Source: Pseudalkalibacillus sp051842935
Lineage (GTDB): Bacteria; Bacillota; Bacilli; Bacillales; Fictibacillaceae
NCBI RefSeq assembly: GCF_051842935.1
Contig: NZ_JBPXRR010000001.1
Span: 558,001 to 622,000, forward strand
Direction: 5' to 3'
DNA length: 64,000 nt
Shown: positions 7,888-15,980 of the stretch, one piece after another
Position numbering within the stretch: the stretch's first letter is position 1
Layout of the letters: every line of letters starts with the position of its first letter
Notes under the pieces: generated by a model
Databases searched by the model: none
Seen by the model: the letters and a program-made list of their open reading frames with translations, nothing else
What the model was told of the DNA's origin: nothing
Position numbers and translations under genes: made by a program

Positions 7888-8448
7888 GTGGAAATTACAT
7901 ATGAAATCGTCAAAGATGACGAAATTGAATGTTGCAGGGACCTTTGCAACAAATTGATGAAGTTCCAGAAGTCGATGGCGCATTTCCGCCCAGAGCTGTT
8001 CGACTCGATGAGCTTCGAATCGCGCATGATTCCTGCCGTACAACGGTCTACACATAATTTTACCGTGGTCGCGAAGATCGATGGAAAAGCGGTGGCTTAC
8101 GTGTATTCCAACATCGCCCCTAAGGAGACGTACGACATGGATTTCGCCACGTTCTTCGACCTGGATACGGTGGAGGGAGAAGAAGTGGGCTGCTTGGCGA
8201 ACTTCTACATCGATGAAGGGTACCGCGATCTCGGCATCGGGTCCAAGCTTTTCAACATGTCGATGGAATGGCTCGACAGCTACCGGGAAGTAGAGGACTA
8301 CTTTGTGTTCGTTTCCAACGGCAATGAGAAGGCCCTCGAATTTTATAAAAGAAAAGGGTTCGTCTATAGCAACGAGGTGCTGGACGGTTTCATTACGACG
8401 TTACGTTCCAAGAAAGGTGCGATCGTTCCGAAGAAAGAATCCGTTTAA
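7888..8448 (+). CDS. GNAT family N-acetyltransferase
   Basis: This 186-residue acetyltransferase has the GNAT acetyl-CoA loop in GYRDLGIGSKLFNMSM (about residues 111-126) and the late block NEKALEFYKRKGFV. The GTG at 7888 is chosen because AAGGAG ends 8 nt before it; the in-frame GTG at 7879 overlaps that SD. Substrate unknown. The neighbouring met operon has its own promoter, so this gene is probably separate. Confidence 0.85.
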   Translation: MEITYEIVKDDEIECCRDLCNKLMKFQKSMAHFRPELFDSMSFESRMIPAVQRSTHNFTVVAKIDGKAVAYVYSNIAPKETYDMDFATFFDLDTVEGEEVGCLANFYIDEGYRDLGIGSKLFNMSMEWLDSYREVEDYFVFVSNGNEKALEFYKRKGFVYSNEVLDGFITTLRSKKGAIVPKKESV

Positions 8449-8523
8449 AAAAATTGGCTGGAACTTTTTCGCTATACTCTGAATAGGAATAGATGTACAA
8501 CTCGGAAAATTGAAATCTGGATG

Positions 8524-8552
8524 TTGACACGTTGAAATCACCGTGCTAAGAT
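8524..8552 (+). promoter_or_regulatory. sigma-A promoter of met operon leader
   Basis: TTGACA (8524-8529), 17-nt spacer, TAAGAT (8547-8552). A near-consensus promoter directly upstream of the S-box leader. Confidence 0.85.
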
Positions 8553-8585
8553 TCAGATAATTTAAAACTTAATTTCATATGCAAG

Positions 8586-8706
8586 CTCTTATCAAGAGAG
8601 GCAGAGGGACTGGCCCGATGAAGCCCGGCAACCGTCAAACGTACGTCACGTTTGAAATGGTGCCAAATCCTGCAAGGCGTTTATGCGCTTTGGGAGATGA
8701 GAGAGA
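8586..8706 (+). promoter_or_regulatory. SAM-I (S-box) riboswitch
   Basis: The conserved S-box elements occur in order: CTCTTATCAAGAGAGGCAGAGG, then GGACTGGCCCGATGAAGCCC, GGCAACC, GGTGCCAAATCCTGCAA, and the closing GAGATGAGAG. The P1 strands CTCTTATC and GATGAGAG pair. High SAM is expected to favour the downstream terminator and shut off metX-metY-hom. Confidence 0.97.
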
Positions 8707-8722
8707 CAAATTCGCTAACTTT

Positions 8723-8752
8723 GCCTCTCTGTCTATACAGAGAGGCTTTTTA
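8723..8752 (+). terminator. S-box expression-platform terminator
   Basis: A 10-bp stem GCCTCTCTGT (8723-8732) with ACAGAGAGGC (8737-8746), 4-nt loop, then TTTTT. The 5' side of the stem can pair instead with the GAGAGA end of the aptamer, the usual S-box antiterminator arrangement. Confidence 0.9.
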
Positions 8753-8799
8753 CGTTTCTCGAATCTTCATAAATCAATCTGAGACAAAGGGGGATCGAT

Positions 8800-9867
8800 T
8801 TGGTGAGTAGTCAGAAAAACTTTTACAAAACGGGCATCGTGCAGATTCCTAATTTTACGCTTGAGTCGGGTGAGAGCCTGGTGGAGGTGGAACTCGCTTA
8901 TGAACGGTGCGGACCACGGGATGCCCCAGCGATTCTTGTATGCCACGCACTGACCGGTCAACATCTGACTGTGGGAACAGAGGATGAACCCGGCTGGTGG
9001 AAAGGATTGATTGAGGATGGCGGCTATATCGATACAACAGAGTACCAGGTCATCACCTTCAATGTACTCGGTGGGTGCAACGGCTCGACCGGTCCGCAGT
9101 CAATGGATCCGAAAAAGGGTGAGCCATACGGGGAGCATTTTCCGCGTCTCACAGTCCGGGATCTCGTCGAAGTCCAATACGTCGCTTTGAAAATCTTAGG
9201 GTTCAAACGGTTGAAGGGTGTGATGGGCGGTTCACTTGGGGGCATGCAGGTCCTTGAGTGGGGACTCATGTATCCGGAGTTCGTGAATGCGCTGTTTCCG
9301 ATTGCAGTGACGCCAACCTTAAGCGACTACGGCATCGCGTTCAACCATATTTCCGGTGAAGCGATCCGGAACGGAGGGGACCAAGGCTTGAGCATCGCCC
9401 GTATGATCGGCATGATGACCTATCGTTCGGATGTGCTCTTCAATGAGCGGTTCAACCGAAACCAGCGCATTGCAGAAGATGGAATTCCAACGTACGAAAT
9501 CGCTTCTTACTTAAGTTATCAAGGGGAAAAATTGCAGGAACGATTCAACAAAGACAGTTATTTGACGCTGCTTGATGTGATGAACACACACGACATCGGC
9601 CGGGGAAGAGGTGGCCTCGAGCAAGTCATCCACGGGTATCAGGTTCCGGTTTTCGGTGTCGGATTCACCCGGGATCTCGTCTATCCGTCGGAAGTATTGG
9701 CAGGTTTCATTTCAGCGATTCAGCAAGAAGGAGGATACGCGGAGTTTTACGAGGTGAAATCAAAATTCGGTCATGACGGCTTTCTCGTCGAATTTGAAAA
9801 ATGGGGCTGGTTCATTCAGGAAAAATTAACCGAGCTCGACACATTGGTCCAACACAAACAAGCATAA
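8800..9867 (+). CDS. metX: homoserine O-acetyltransferase
   Basis: This 355-residue alpha/beta-hydrolase-fold acyltransferase makes O-acetyl-L-homoserine, the activated substrate for direct sulfhydrylation. Visible motifs are HALTGQH (oxyanion region), FNVLGGCNGSTGP, the nucleophile elbow GGSLGGMQ with its Ser, a likely catalytic Asp in FTRDLVYPSE, and His in KFGHDGFLVE. The length is typical of MetX. The start is TTG (8800) or the adjacent GTG (8803); AAAGGGGGA upstream fits both. It is the first gene behind the S-box riboswitch and lies 19 nt before metY. Confidence 0.93.
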   Translation: MVSSQKNFYKTGIVQIPNFTLESGESLVEVELAYERCGPRDAPAILVCHALTGQHLTVGTEDEPGWWKGLIEDGGYIDTTEYQVITFNVLGGCNGSTGPQSMDPKKGEPYGEHFPRLTVRDLVEVQYVALKILGFKRLKGVMGGSLGGMQVLEWGLMYPEFVNALFPIAVTPTLSDYGIAFNHISGEAIRNGGDQGLSIARMIGMMTYRSDVLFNERFNRNQRIAEDGIPTYEIASYLSYQGEKLQERFNKDSYLTLLDVMNTHDIGRGRGGLEQVIHGYQVPVFGVGFTRDLVYPSEVLAGFISAIQQEGGYAEFYEVKSKFGHDGFLVEFEKWGWFIQEKLTELDTLVQHKQA

Positions 9868-9886
9868 ATGAAAAGGAGAGGTTCAA

Positions 9887-11209
9887 ATGAGTGAAAACAA
9901 GAAATATCGTTTAGAAACAATCGGGGTACATGGTGGTCTGCAGGCTGATCCTGTAACAGGTGCGCGAGCGCTACCAATCTATCAATCGAACGCATACAAG
10001 TTCGAAAATACGGATCATGCTGCGGACTTATTCGCGTTAAAAGAAGAAGGCTACATTTACTCGCGAATCCATAATCCGACGGTGACGACGGTGGAAGAGC
10101 GGGTGGCGCAACTTGAAGGCGGTATCGGCGCTTTGGCGCTGGCCAGCGGAATGGCGGCAATTTCAACGGCCATCTTCAACATCGCAGAAGCGGGGGATGA
10201 AGTCGTCTCCGCATCCACTCTGTACGGTGGGACGTTTAACTTGTTTGCGACAACGCTGCCAAAGCACGGCATCACGACACATTTCGTCGACCCGAAGGAT
10301 CCAGAGAACTTCAGAAGAGCAATCACACCGAAAACGAAGGCGATTTTCGCAGAAACGATCGGGAATCCGGGACTTCACGTATTGGATATCGAAGCGGTTG
10401 CGAAAGTCGCCCATGACGCAGGCATCCCGTTGATCGTCGATAACACGTTCGCCACACCGTATCTCTCGCGACCGATCGATCACGGAGCGGATATCGTCAT
10501 CCATTCTGCGACGAAATGGCTTGGAGGGAACGGCACATCGCTCGGTGGCATCATCGTCGACGCCGGAAAGTTCGACTGGAACTCACCGAAGTTTCCTGGT
10601 TTTACAGAGCCGGATCACAGCTATCACGGCATCATCTATTCGGAAGCGTTGCCTGAAGCAGCTTTCATCGTGAAGGCGCGCGTACAGCTTTTACGTGATA
10701 CAGGGCCATCTATCAGCCCATACAATGCGTTCCAGATCGCACTCGGTTTGGAGACCTTGCACGTGCGAATCAAGGAGCACGTCGCCAATACTCGTAAAGT
10801 GGTGGAATACTTGGAAAACCATCCGGCGGTCAAATGGGTGTTGTATCCGGAAAGTGAAAATCACCCATCCCATGAACTGGCGAAAAAATACTTGCCGAAA
10901 GGAGCAGGCTCGATTGTCGTGTTCGGTATCCAGGGTGGAAGGGATTCAGGATCAGCGGTCATCAACAGTGTTGCTCTTTGGTCGCATGTCGCCAATGTCG
11001 GTGACGCGAAGAGCTTGATCATCCATCCGGCAAGTACGACGCACCAGCAGTTGTCCCCGGACCAGTTGAAAGATTCAGGAGTGACGGAAGATCTGGTCCG
11101 TTTATCGGTCGGCATCGAGAACGTCGAAGATCTGATTGAGGACCTTGAGCAGGCGATCGAAGTTGCGACTGGCTTCTCCTCCTTCAACACAACGAAAGTG
11201 GTCGGCTAA
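9887..11209 (+). CDS. metY: O-acetylhomoserine sulfhydrylase
   Basis: This 440-residue PLP enzyme of the Cys/Met metabolism family makes homocysteine from O-acetylhomoserine and sulfide. Motifs are YSRIHNPTVTTVEERVAQLEGG, ASGMAAISTAI, AETIGNPGL, the aspartate strand IVDNTFATP, and the Schiff-base lysine in HSATKWLGG. The length and the long C-terminal domain are typical of MetY rather than cystathionine gamma-synthase. The ATG follows AAAGGAGAGG. It lies between metX and hom, giving a complete homoserine-to-homocysteine unit. Confidence 0.93.
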   Translation: MSENKKYRLETIGVHGGLQADPVTGARALPIYQSNAYKFENTDHAADLFALKEEGYIYSRIHNPTVTTVEERVAQLEGGIGALALASGMAAISTAIFNIAEAGDEVVSASTLYGGTFNLFATTLPKHGITTHFVDPKDPENFRRAITPKTKAIFAETIGNPGLHVLDIEAVAKVAHDAGIPLIVDNTFATPYLSRPIDHGADIVIHSATKWLGGNGTSLGGIIVDAGKFDWNSPKFPGFTEPDHSYHGIIYSEALPEAAFIVKARVQLLRDTGPSISPYNAFQIALGLETLHVRIKEHVANTRKVVEYLENHPAVKWVLYPESENHPSHELAKKYLPKGAGSIVVFGIQGGRDSGSAVINSVALWSHVANVGDAKSLIIHPASTTHQQLSPDQLKDSGVTEDLVRLSVGIENVEDLIEDLEQAIEVATGFSSFNTTKVVG

Positions 11210-11215
11210 ACTTTT

Positions 11216-11305
11216 ATGAAAAAAGAACGCATACCACTTATGGATGTTCGAAGTTTTCTCGTTCTCGTGTTGGTAGGTATGGTGGTCAGGTTCATAGTAG
11301 TTTGA
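11216..11305 (+). CDS. possible 29-residue membrane peptide between metY and hom
   Basis: An ATG frame fills the metY-hom gap and ends three bases before the hom SD. It encodes a basic N-terminus and one hydrophobic helix (SFLVLVLVGMVVRFIVV). No SD is visible before the ATG, so it may be chance or depend on coupling with metY (stop 6 nt upstream). Confidence 0.25.
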   Translation: MKKERIPLMDVRSFLVLVLVGMVVRFIVV

Positions 11306-11322
11306 GAAAAGGAGGTAAAAAA

Positions 11323-12558
11323 TTGGCCAAATTGAAGATAGCGTTACTCGGTTTCGGGACTGTTGGAAGCGGTGTGTATGAGATCATTCAAAAACAGCAA
11401 GATAGGCTCCGGACGATTTTTGGCAAAGAGGTCGAGGTCGCCGGAGTCCTGATCCAGGATGAAACGAAATCTCGCGAGGTTGATGAGGACGTACTGGTGA
11501 CATCGAACTTCGAGGAGATTCTTCACATACCGGATTTGGATATTGTGGTTGAAGCAATCGTCGGAGTGGAACCGGGTTATACGTACTTAAAGCGTGTCAT
11601 TGAAAAAGGGTGTCATGTGGTCACAGCGAACAAGGAGTTGTTCGCACATAAAGGGCATGAGTTGAAAAAGCTGGCAGCAGTCCATGGAGTAGAGGTGTCT
11701 TTTGAAGCGGCAGTCGCAGGCGGAATCCCGGTGATCGGCACGTTGAAGCAGCTTCTCCAAGCCAACCAGGTGGTGAAGATCGACGCGATTCTGAACGGAA
11801 CCTCTAACTATATCCTGACCGAAATACGTGAAAAAGGTCGTTCTTTCTCAGATGCGTTGGCAGCGGCACAGGAAGCGGGGTATGCAGAGGCTGATCCGTC
11901 CAACGACGTCGATGGACATGACGCTTTTTTCAAAACCGTAATTCTGACAGAGTTATTGTATGGGGTCAGGGTCAACTGGGACGAGGTGAACCACAAAGGG
12001 ATCCGGCACGTTTCGGTAAAAGATCTTCAAGTGGCGGAAGCGCTTGGATTCCGATTGAAGCACATCGCATCACTCGAGTTGCGGGAAGGAAAGTTGACGC
12101 TCGGAGTGGAACCGAAATTGGTAGCTGAAGATCATCCCCTTTATTCTGTCGAAGGGGTCGACAACGCTCTCGTCATCACAGGGGATTTCGTCGGACAGTT
12201 GAAGCTCCAAGGACCAGGTGCCGGAAAGTTCCCGACAGCGAGTGCAGTAGTGGAGGATTTGGTGAACGTGGGTCGTGGCGTTCAAGAGCCTGTATTACCT
12301 GGAAAAGTAGAGCTTAATATATGCGCTGTTGAGCAAGAGCAATCCTACCTTCTAATCGGAAACTGTAAAACGACTGTTCCAGGAAAGGTGGAAATCGATC
12401 ACACATTGCAGATCCATGGTCAGTTGCATGCGGTAAAGGTAGTCACAGTGAGGCCGACCGTTGTCGAGCAAATCGTTGAAAAATCACCTGGATTGGTCGC
12501 CTATCCGATTTCCGGCACCTTTCCTTCCGGAGTCCGAAAAGCTTCCGTAACGGCATAA
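11323..12558 (+). CDS. hom: homoserine dehydrogenase
   Basis: This 411-residue enzyme reduces aspartate semialdehyde to homoserine, feeding metX. It has the Rossmann start KIALLGFGTVGSGVYEII, VVEAIVG, the catalytic-domain block GIPVIGTLKQLLQANQ with ILNGTSNYIL, and AEADPSNDVDGHDAFFK carrying the substrate-binding acids. The C-terminal 90 residues do not look like the usual ACT domain, so threonine feedback may be absent; this would fit a methionine-dedicated copy. The TTG at 11323 is chosen because AAAGGAGGT ends 6 nt before it; the upstream TTG at 11302 precedes the SD. Confidence 0.9.
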   Translation: MAKLKIALLGFGTVGSGVYEIIQKQQDRLRTIFGKEVEVAGVLIQDETKSREVDEDVLVTSNFEEILHIPDLDIVVEAIVGVEPGYTYLKRVIEKGCHVVTANKELFAHKGHELKKLAAVHGVEVSFEAAVAGGIPVIGTLKQLLQANQVVKIDAILNGTSNYILTEIREKGRSFSDALAAAQEAGYAEADPSNDVDGHDAFFKTVILTELLYGVRVNWDEVNHKGIRHVSVKDLQVAEALGFRLKHIASLELREGKLTLGVEPKLVAEDHPLYSVEGVDNALVITGDFVGQLKLQGPGAGKFPTASAVVEDLVNVGRGVQEPVLPGKVELNICAVEQEQSYLLIGNCKTTVPGKVEIDHTLQIHGQLHAVKVVTVRPTVVEQIVEKSPGLVAYPISGTFPSGVRKASVTA

Positions 12559-12565
12559 CGGGGAG

Positions 12566-12596
12566 AAACACTCATTTTCAGATGAGTGTTTTTTCA
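12566..12596 (+). terminator. terminator of metX-metY-hom
   Basis: Stem AACACTCAT (12567-12575) with ATGAGTGTT (12582-12590), then TTTTTT. Confidence 0.9.
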
Positions 12597-12600
12597 ATTT

Positions 12601-12760
12601 TGGATTATAAATCCTGATTTTGGATTATAATTTCCGGGTTTGGATTATAATTTCCGGGTTTGGATTATAATTTCCGGGTTTGGATTATAATTTCTGAATT
12701 TGGATTATAAATTCTTATTTTGGTTTATAAATCTGAATTTCGGATTATATTCTCATTTTG
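12601..12760 (+). repeat. tandem array with exact 20-bp period, 8 units
   Basis: TGGATTATAA or a near match starts at 12601, 12621, 12641, 12661, 12681, 12701, 12721 and 12741, exactly 20 bp apart. Three units are identical (TGGATTATAATTTCCGGGTT) and the outer units are degenerate, mainly in the last 10 bases. The array begins immediately after the met terminator. No coding potential or spacers. The rest of the gap to 12940 holds only a dubious 40-codon frame (12791-12913) with a poorly spaced SD. Confidence 0.9.
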
Positions 12761-12927
12761 CAGAAAGCCAGATACTTGTATAGGAAGGAAATGGAACTGA
12801 CCAGTCGAAATAAAGGTTGTGCAAAAGGATTTCAATACCACTCAGAACAAGAAGGATACGCAAATAAAGAAGATGAAAAGTACATATCTGTCCGCTATTC
12901 AAGAACCATATAAATTACTCTCCATGA

Positions 12928-12966
12928 TGGACTTAGTCGGGTATAAGATTGATAATTATTATCAAT
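12928..12966 (+). promoter_or_regulatory. perfect 7-1-7 Fur-box palindrome overlapping a possible promoter
   Basis: ATTGATAATTATTATCAAT (12948-12966) is a perfect 9-1-9 palindrome containing the exact Fur consensus TGATAATNATTATCA. A possible sigma-A promoter reads TGGACT (12928-12933), 17 nt, GATAAT (12951-12956), with its -10 inside the palindrome. No plus-strand gene follows within 500 bp, so the target is unclear. Confidence 0.6.
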
Positions 12967-12969
12967 AAT

Positions 12970-13010
12970 AGGAAAGAAGGCAACCACGCCATTGGCTGCC
13001 TTCCCTATTT
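12970..13010. terminator. terminator-like hairpin after DUF1540 gene
   Basis: Stem GAAGGCAACC with GGCTGCCTTC (one mismatch), flanked by GGAAA and TTTC. It follows the DUF1540 stop on the minus strand. On the plus strand it would end any transcript started at the Fur-box promoter after about 50 nt. Confidence 0.6.
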
Positions 13011-13013
13011 TCA

Positions 13014-13172
13014 TTATAGTCCTTGTGGTTCAAACGTCTTGCAATCTGTTTCCTCACTGTTATGTGCCTTTTCACCTTTATGGCTGACTACGAAAATTTT
13101 CTCAGCCATGCACTGCTTTCCATCACGATTATGCACACAATTGCTTACTTCACATAAAACATCTTGTGCCAT
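13014..13172 (-). CDS. DUF1540 domain protein (small Cys protein)
   Basis: This 52-residue protein has four spaced cysteines (C7, C12, C21, C44) in the DUF1540 pattern: VLCEVSNCVHN, GKQCMAEKIFVV, and ETDCKTFEP near the end. The family is common in spore-forming Firmicutes; the cysteines probably bind a metal ion. The role is unknown. The ATG follows GGGTGGTG. A longer plus-strand frame across the same bases is its antisense shadow. A Fur-box palindrome lies just beyond its 3' end. Confidence 0.85.
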   Translation of the reverse strand: MAQDVLCEVSNCVHNRDGKQCMAEKIFVVSHKGEKAHNSEETDCKTFEPQGL

Positions 13173-13489
13173 GATCATTCACCACCCTTCATGTTTTTAG
13201 AGTTGACCTTTTCGCAAAAGTTCATACAATCAAGTGGGATCATTTATATTCAATTGCCTCTTACATACCCTCAATTCTTAAAATGTACACTAAAATGACA
13301 GAAAATTTAAATAACATATCAATTTGAGTCGAAAGTAGGAACTGTGGAGGGAGTCACAGTTCCTAGCAGGATATTCCAAATAAAAACAGAATACCTCATA
13401 TCGAGACACTCGCATAAATCACTTGAAACAAAACTGTCCATAATCATTGATGCATGGCAGTTTTTATCTTTGGGGAGGGGAAAGTTTTT
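13173..13489. other. gene-free stretch with one perfect inverted repeat
   Basis: This AT-rich gap separates the DUF1540 gene from the serine hydrolase. The only clear structure is an 11-bp-arm hairpin, TAGGAACTGTG and CACAGTTCCTA (13336-13365), with an 8-nt loop and no T-run after it. I see no confident promoter. Confidence 0.7.
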
Positions 13490-14485
13490 ATGAATGAGTT
13501 AGAAAGAGTAATTGACGCGTATAGTGAGAAAAATTACTTGAGCGGATCCATCCTGATCGAGAGGGATGGGGAGGTCCTAATGAAAAAAGCGTATGGGGAG
13601 GCATCCATTCAGCTTGGCGTCCCCAATTCGGTAGAGACGAAATACCATATCGCCTCTGTGACGAAAATGTTCATCGCTGCTGCAGCCCTCAAGTTGGAAG
13701 AACAAGGATTGCTGGATTTGAAACAAAAACCGAGCCATTACATACCTAGCCTTGAAAACCTCCACCCAGAAATCACACTCCATCACTTACTTAATCACAC
13801 TTCAGGACTTCCCGACATCTATGGTGAAAACGACTTAAGGTTGAAAATGGCCGAACTGAATAAAGAGGAAGGTGATTTTCTCACCTACTTATCCAATCAA
13901 GAGCAAATGTTCACACCTGGTGAGAAGTGGGATTACAGCAGTACAGGTTTTATCATGACGAGCTATATTATGGAGGAAGTGACCGGTCTCAAGTTCGAAC
14001 AACTGCTTGATCACCTGTTTTTCAAACCACTCGATATGAAAAATACGGGACAAGACGATCCGAAGAATATCAACATCGGACGCGCATACGGCCACTCTAT
14101 TGAGGATGGTACGTATATCAACGCAAAAAATGACAGGTTGGCGGATGTAGATGCGCCTGGCGAGCTCTATTCGACGGTTGGAGACCTCAGCACGTGGTGC
14201 AACGCCATCCTCAACGGTTCTGTGCTTTCTGAAGAATCAACTGAGAAAATGTTTACGCCTTATCATCAGACGACAATTTCACCGAATCTGAAATATGGCT
14301 ATGGGTGGTTCTTAGGGAAGGATTTCAGACTTGTACCTGGGGGAACACCTGGTTTTAAATCGGAAGTATGGCAATATCCCGAAGAGAAAATCAACATCAT
14401 CATGCTATGGAACTTTGAAAAAGTGAACACCTTTGAGTTGATGGATCAAATAAAGCCGTTACTCATAAAAGAAAAAGTCCAGTGA
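13490..14485 (+). CDS. beta-lactamase-family serine hydrolase
   Basis: This 331-residue protein of the class C beta-lactamase/PBP4*-like family has the nucleophile motif SVTK (in IASVTKMF, about residues 60-67), the second-motif tyrosine in WDYSSTG, HHLLNHTSGLPD, and a third-motif region GGTPGF. No signal peptide is visible, so it probably acts in the cytoplasm, for example as a peptidase or esterase rather than a secreted beta-lactamase. The ATG at 13490 follows GGGGAGGGG. Its stop overlaps the next gene by 4 nt. Confidence 0.85.
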   Translation: MNELERVIDAYSEKNYLSGSILIERDGEVLMKKAYGEASIQLGVPNSVETKYHIASVTKMFIAAAALKLEEQGLLDLKQKPSHYIPSLENLHPEITLHHLLNHTSGLPDIYGENDLRLKMAELNKEEGDFLTYLSNQEQMFTPGEKWDYSSTGFIMTSYIMEEVTGLKFEQLLDHLFFKPLDMKNTGQDDPKNINIGRAYGHSIEDGTYINAKNDRLADVDAPGELYSTVGDLSTWCNAILNGSVLSEESTEKMFTPYHQTTISPNLKYGYGWFLGKDFRLVPGGTPGFKSEVWQYPEEKINIIMLWNFEKVNTFELMDQIKPLLIKEKVQ

Positions 14486-14943
14486 ACACAGAACTAGAGT
14501 TCAGAACAGCGATAGAACACGACCTGGAAAAAATCGTAGCAATGCTTGCTGATGATGTGTTAGGGAGCAAGCGGGAGCGGTTTGAAAAGCCACTACCAGA
14601 TTGTTATACGGATGCTTTTCACGCGATCGACAAAGATCCGAACAACGAGTTGATCGTCGCTTGCCTAAGGGATGAAGTCGTTGGCGTCATCCAGATCACC
14701 TATACACCGCACATTGCCCGACAAGGTGGTTGGCGCGCAACGATTGAAGGTGTTCGGACCTCATCGGCAACACGCGGAAAAGGCCTTGGTTCACAGCTGA
14801 TCCAATATGCCGTTGAACGAGCAAAAGAAAGAGGATGTCAGTTGGTCCAACTGACATCTGACAAAGAACGAAAGGACGCCATCCGGTTTTACGAAAAACT
14901 CGGGTTCAAAGCCTCCCATGAAGGACTAAAATTGCAGCTCTAA
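14482..14943 (+). CDS. GNAT family N-acetyltransferase
   Basis: This 153-residue acetyltransferase has the acetyl-CoA loop RTSSATRGKGLGSQLI (about residues 92-107) and the ending block DAIRFYEKLGFKASHEGLKL. The GTG start at 14482 overlaps the stop of the serine hydrolase (GTGA), so the two are translated as a coupled pair. Substrate unknown. Confidence 0.87.
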   Translation: MNTELEFRTAIEHDLEKIVAMLADDVLGSKRERFEKPLPDCYTDAFHAIDKDPNNELIVACLRDEVVGVIQITYTPHIARQGGWRATIEGVRTSSATRGKGLGSQLIQYAVERAKERGCQLVQLTSDKERKDAIRFYEKLGFKASHEGLKLQL

Positions 14944-14946
14944 CAG

Positions 14947-14980
14947 AAAAAAGCGTACCGAATGTGTACGCTTTTTTTTA
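14947..14980. terminator. bidirectional terminator
   Basis: Stem AAAAGCGTAC with GTACGCTTTT, A-run before and eight Ts after, between converging genes. Confidence 0.85.
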
Positions 14981-14984
14981 CACT

Positions 14985-15611
14985 TTAAAAATCTTGATTC
15001 GAAAACGGCAGGAGAAGCTTAATGCCGCGCTTGTTAACAGGTAGCACTTTCATATCGCCGACCAGATGACTCGCATAGCCGGCAAGGAGTGCCCAAAACA
15101 AGCCTTCTATACCAAAAGCAGCTTCCACTTGCCGGGCAATCACGCCAAAGAAGATGACCCCAAGAATGGAGTGCGTGTAACTGCGGTGGGGAACGATAGA
15201 AGCAACAACTATATATACGCCGAATAAAAACAACCAGTTTTCTTCCAGAAACAATCCGGCGGCGACAACACCAAGTCCCGAAACGAGCAGCATGTGTCTC
15301 CTTGTAAGGAAGGAAGCAATCACAATGATGCCAACACCCGCTCCGACACCGTTCCACTTTTCTTGTCCGACACCTGTCAAAAAGCTGTATACGATAATGA
15401 GCACACCGATGATTTGAGCGAGGGTTTGGATGAATTTATGCGAATTGGTAATTTTGTTGCTCAACGTCCCGTCCACATCCATATCCGGTATCAGTCCTGC
15501 TATCCCGCCACTTGCAATCAGAATCCCCGTGGTGACGGGATCGGTCTCGAAGACATTGGATGTGACCAGTCCTGCGACGCCCCCGACTAATAAATGTGAT
15601 GTTCCTTTCAT
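14985..15611 (-). CDS. YdjM-like membrane-bound metal-dependent hydrolase (DUF457)
   Basis: This 208-residue membrane protein has N-terminal KGTSHLLVGG, then GGIAGLIPDMDVDG, RSYTHSILG, and GYASHLVGDM. These are the scattered His and Asp residues that define the YdjM/DUF457 family, in which they are thought to bind metal. Several hydrophobic segments separate them. The ATG at 15611 (AGGTG 6 nt upstream) is preferred to the GTG at 15620, which overlaps the SD. The physiological substrate is not known; some members are LexA-regulated, but no LexA box was seen here. Confidence 0.82.
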   Translation of the reverse strand: MKGTSHLLVGGVAGLVTSNVFETDPVTTGILIASGGIAGLIPDMDVDGTLSNKITNSHKFIQTLAQIIGVLIIVYSFLTGVGQEKWNGVGAGVGIIVIASFLTRRHMLLVSGLGVVAAGLFLEENWLFLFGVYIVVASIVPHRSYTHSILGVIFFGVIARQVEAAFGIEGLFWALLAGYASHLVGDMKVLPVNKRGIKLLLPFSNQDF

Positions 15612-15718
15612 GTCGTTCACCTATCTCTCTATGTATGGTTTTCTATGCGTGAAGTTAGGGGCAGTAGTAGATATTGTATATAATAGAAGGAAAGAACGAA
15701 ATGCTTGGGGGTGCATTT

Positions 15719-15976
15719 ATGTATTTATACTTAACCATCATCGTCGTTGCCGTAGGTATTCTTTCACTGGTCGGCACATTGGTCATAGGCAGAAAGGTGG
15801 ACAAGGAAGCTGAACAGTATAAGCGAGAATCGAATCGGACTGAAGCACAGCTGAAACGCTCCAACGAATATGAAACGAAATCCGTGAGATTGAACATCAA
15901 GGTGTTGACGCTCATCTATGCGTTCACTTTCCTTTTTACAATCATCGTCATGGGGCTTTATTTTTATTTAAGGTGA
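15719..15976 (+). CDS. small two-TM membrane protein
   Basis: This 85-residue protein has hydrophobic segments at both ends (residues 2-22 and 61-84) around a charged, Glu/Lys/Arg-rich middle. The ATG follows GGGGGTG. TATAAT at 15680-15685 may be its -10 element. No family recognised. Its stop (15974-15976) lies inside the SD of the next regulator gene, so they may be cotranscribed. Confidence 0.7.
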   Translation: MYLYLTIIVVAVGILSLVGTLVIGRKVDKEAEQYKRESNRTEAQLKRSNEYETKSVRLNIKVLTLIYAFTFLFTIIVMGLYFYLR

Positions 15977-15980
15977 GTTG

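Noticed and set aside
12791..12913. 40-codon plus-strand frame between the 20-bp array and the Fur box
   Set aside because: The purine run sits directly against the ATG, so SD spacing is poor, and the composition is not convincing.
12949..13200. Plus-strand 83-codon frame
   Set aside because: It is antisense to the DUF1540 gene, whose cysteine pattern and SD identify the real strand.
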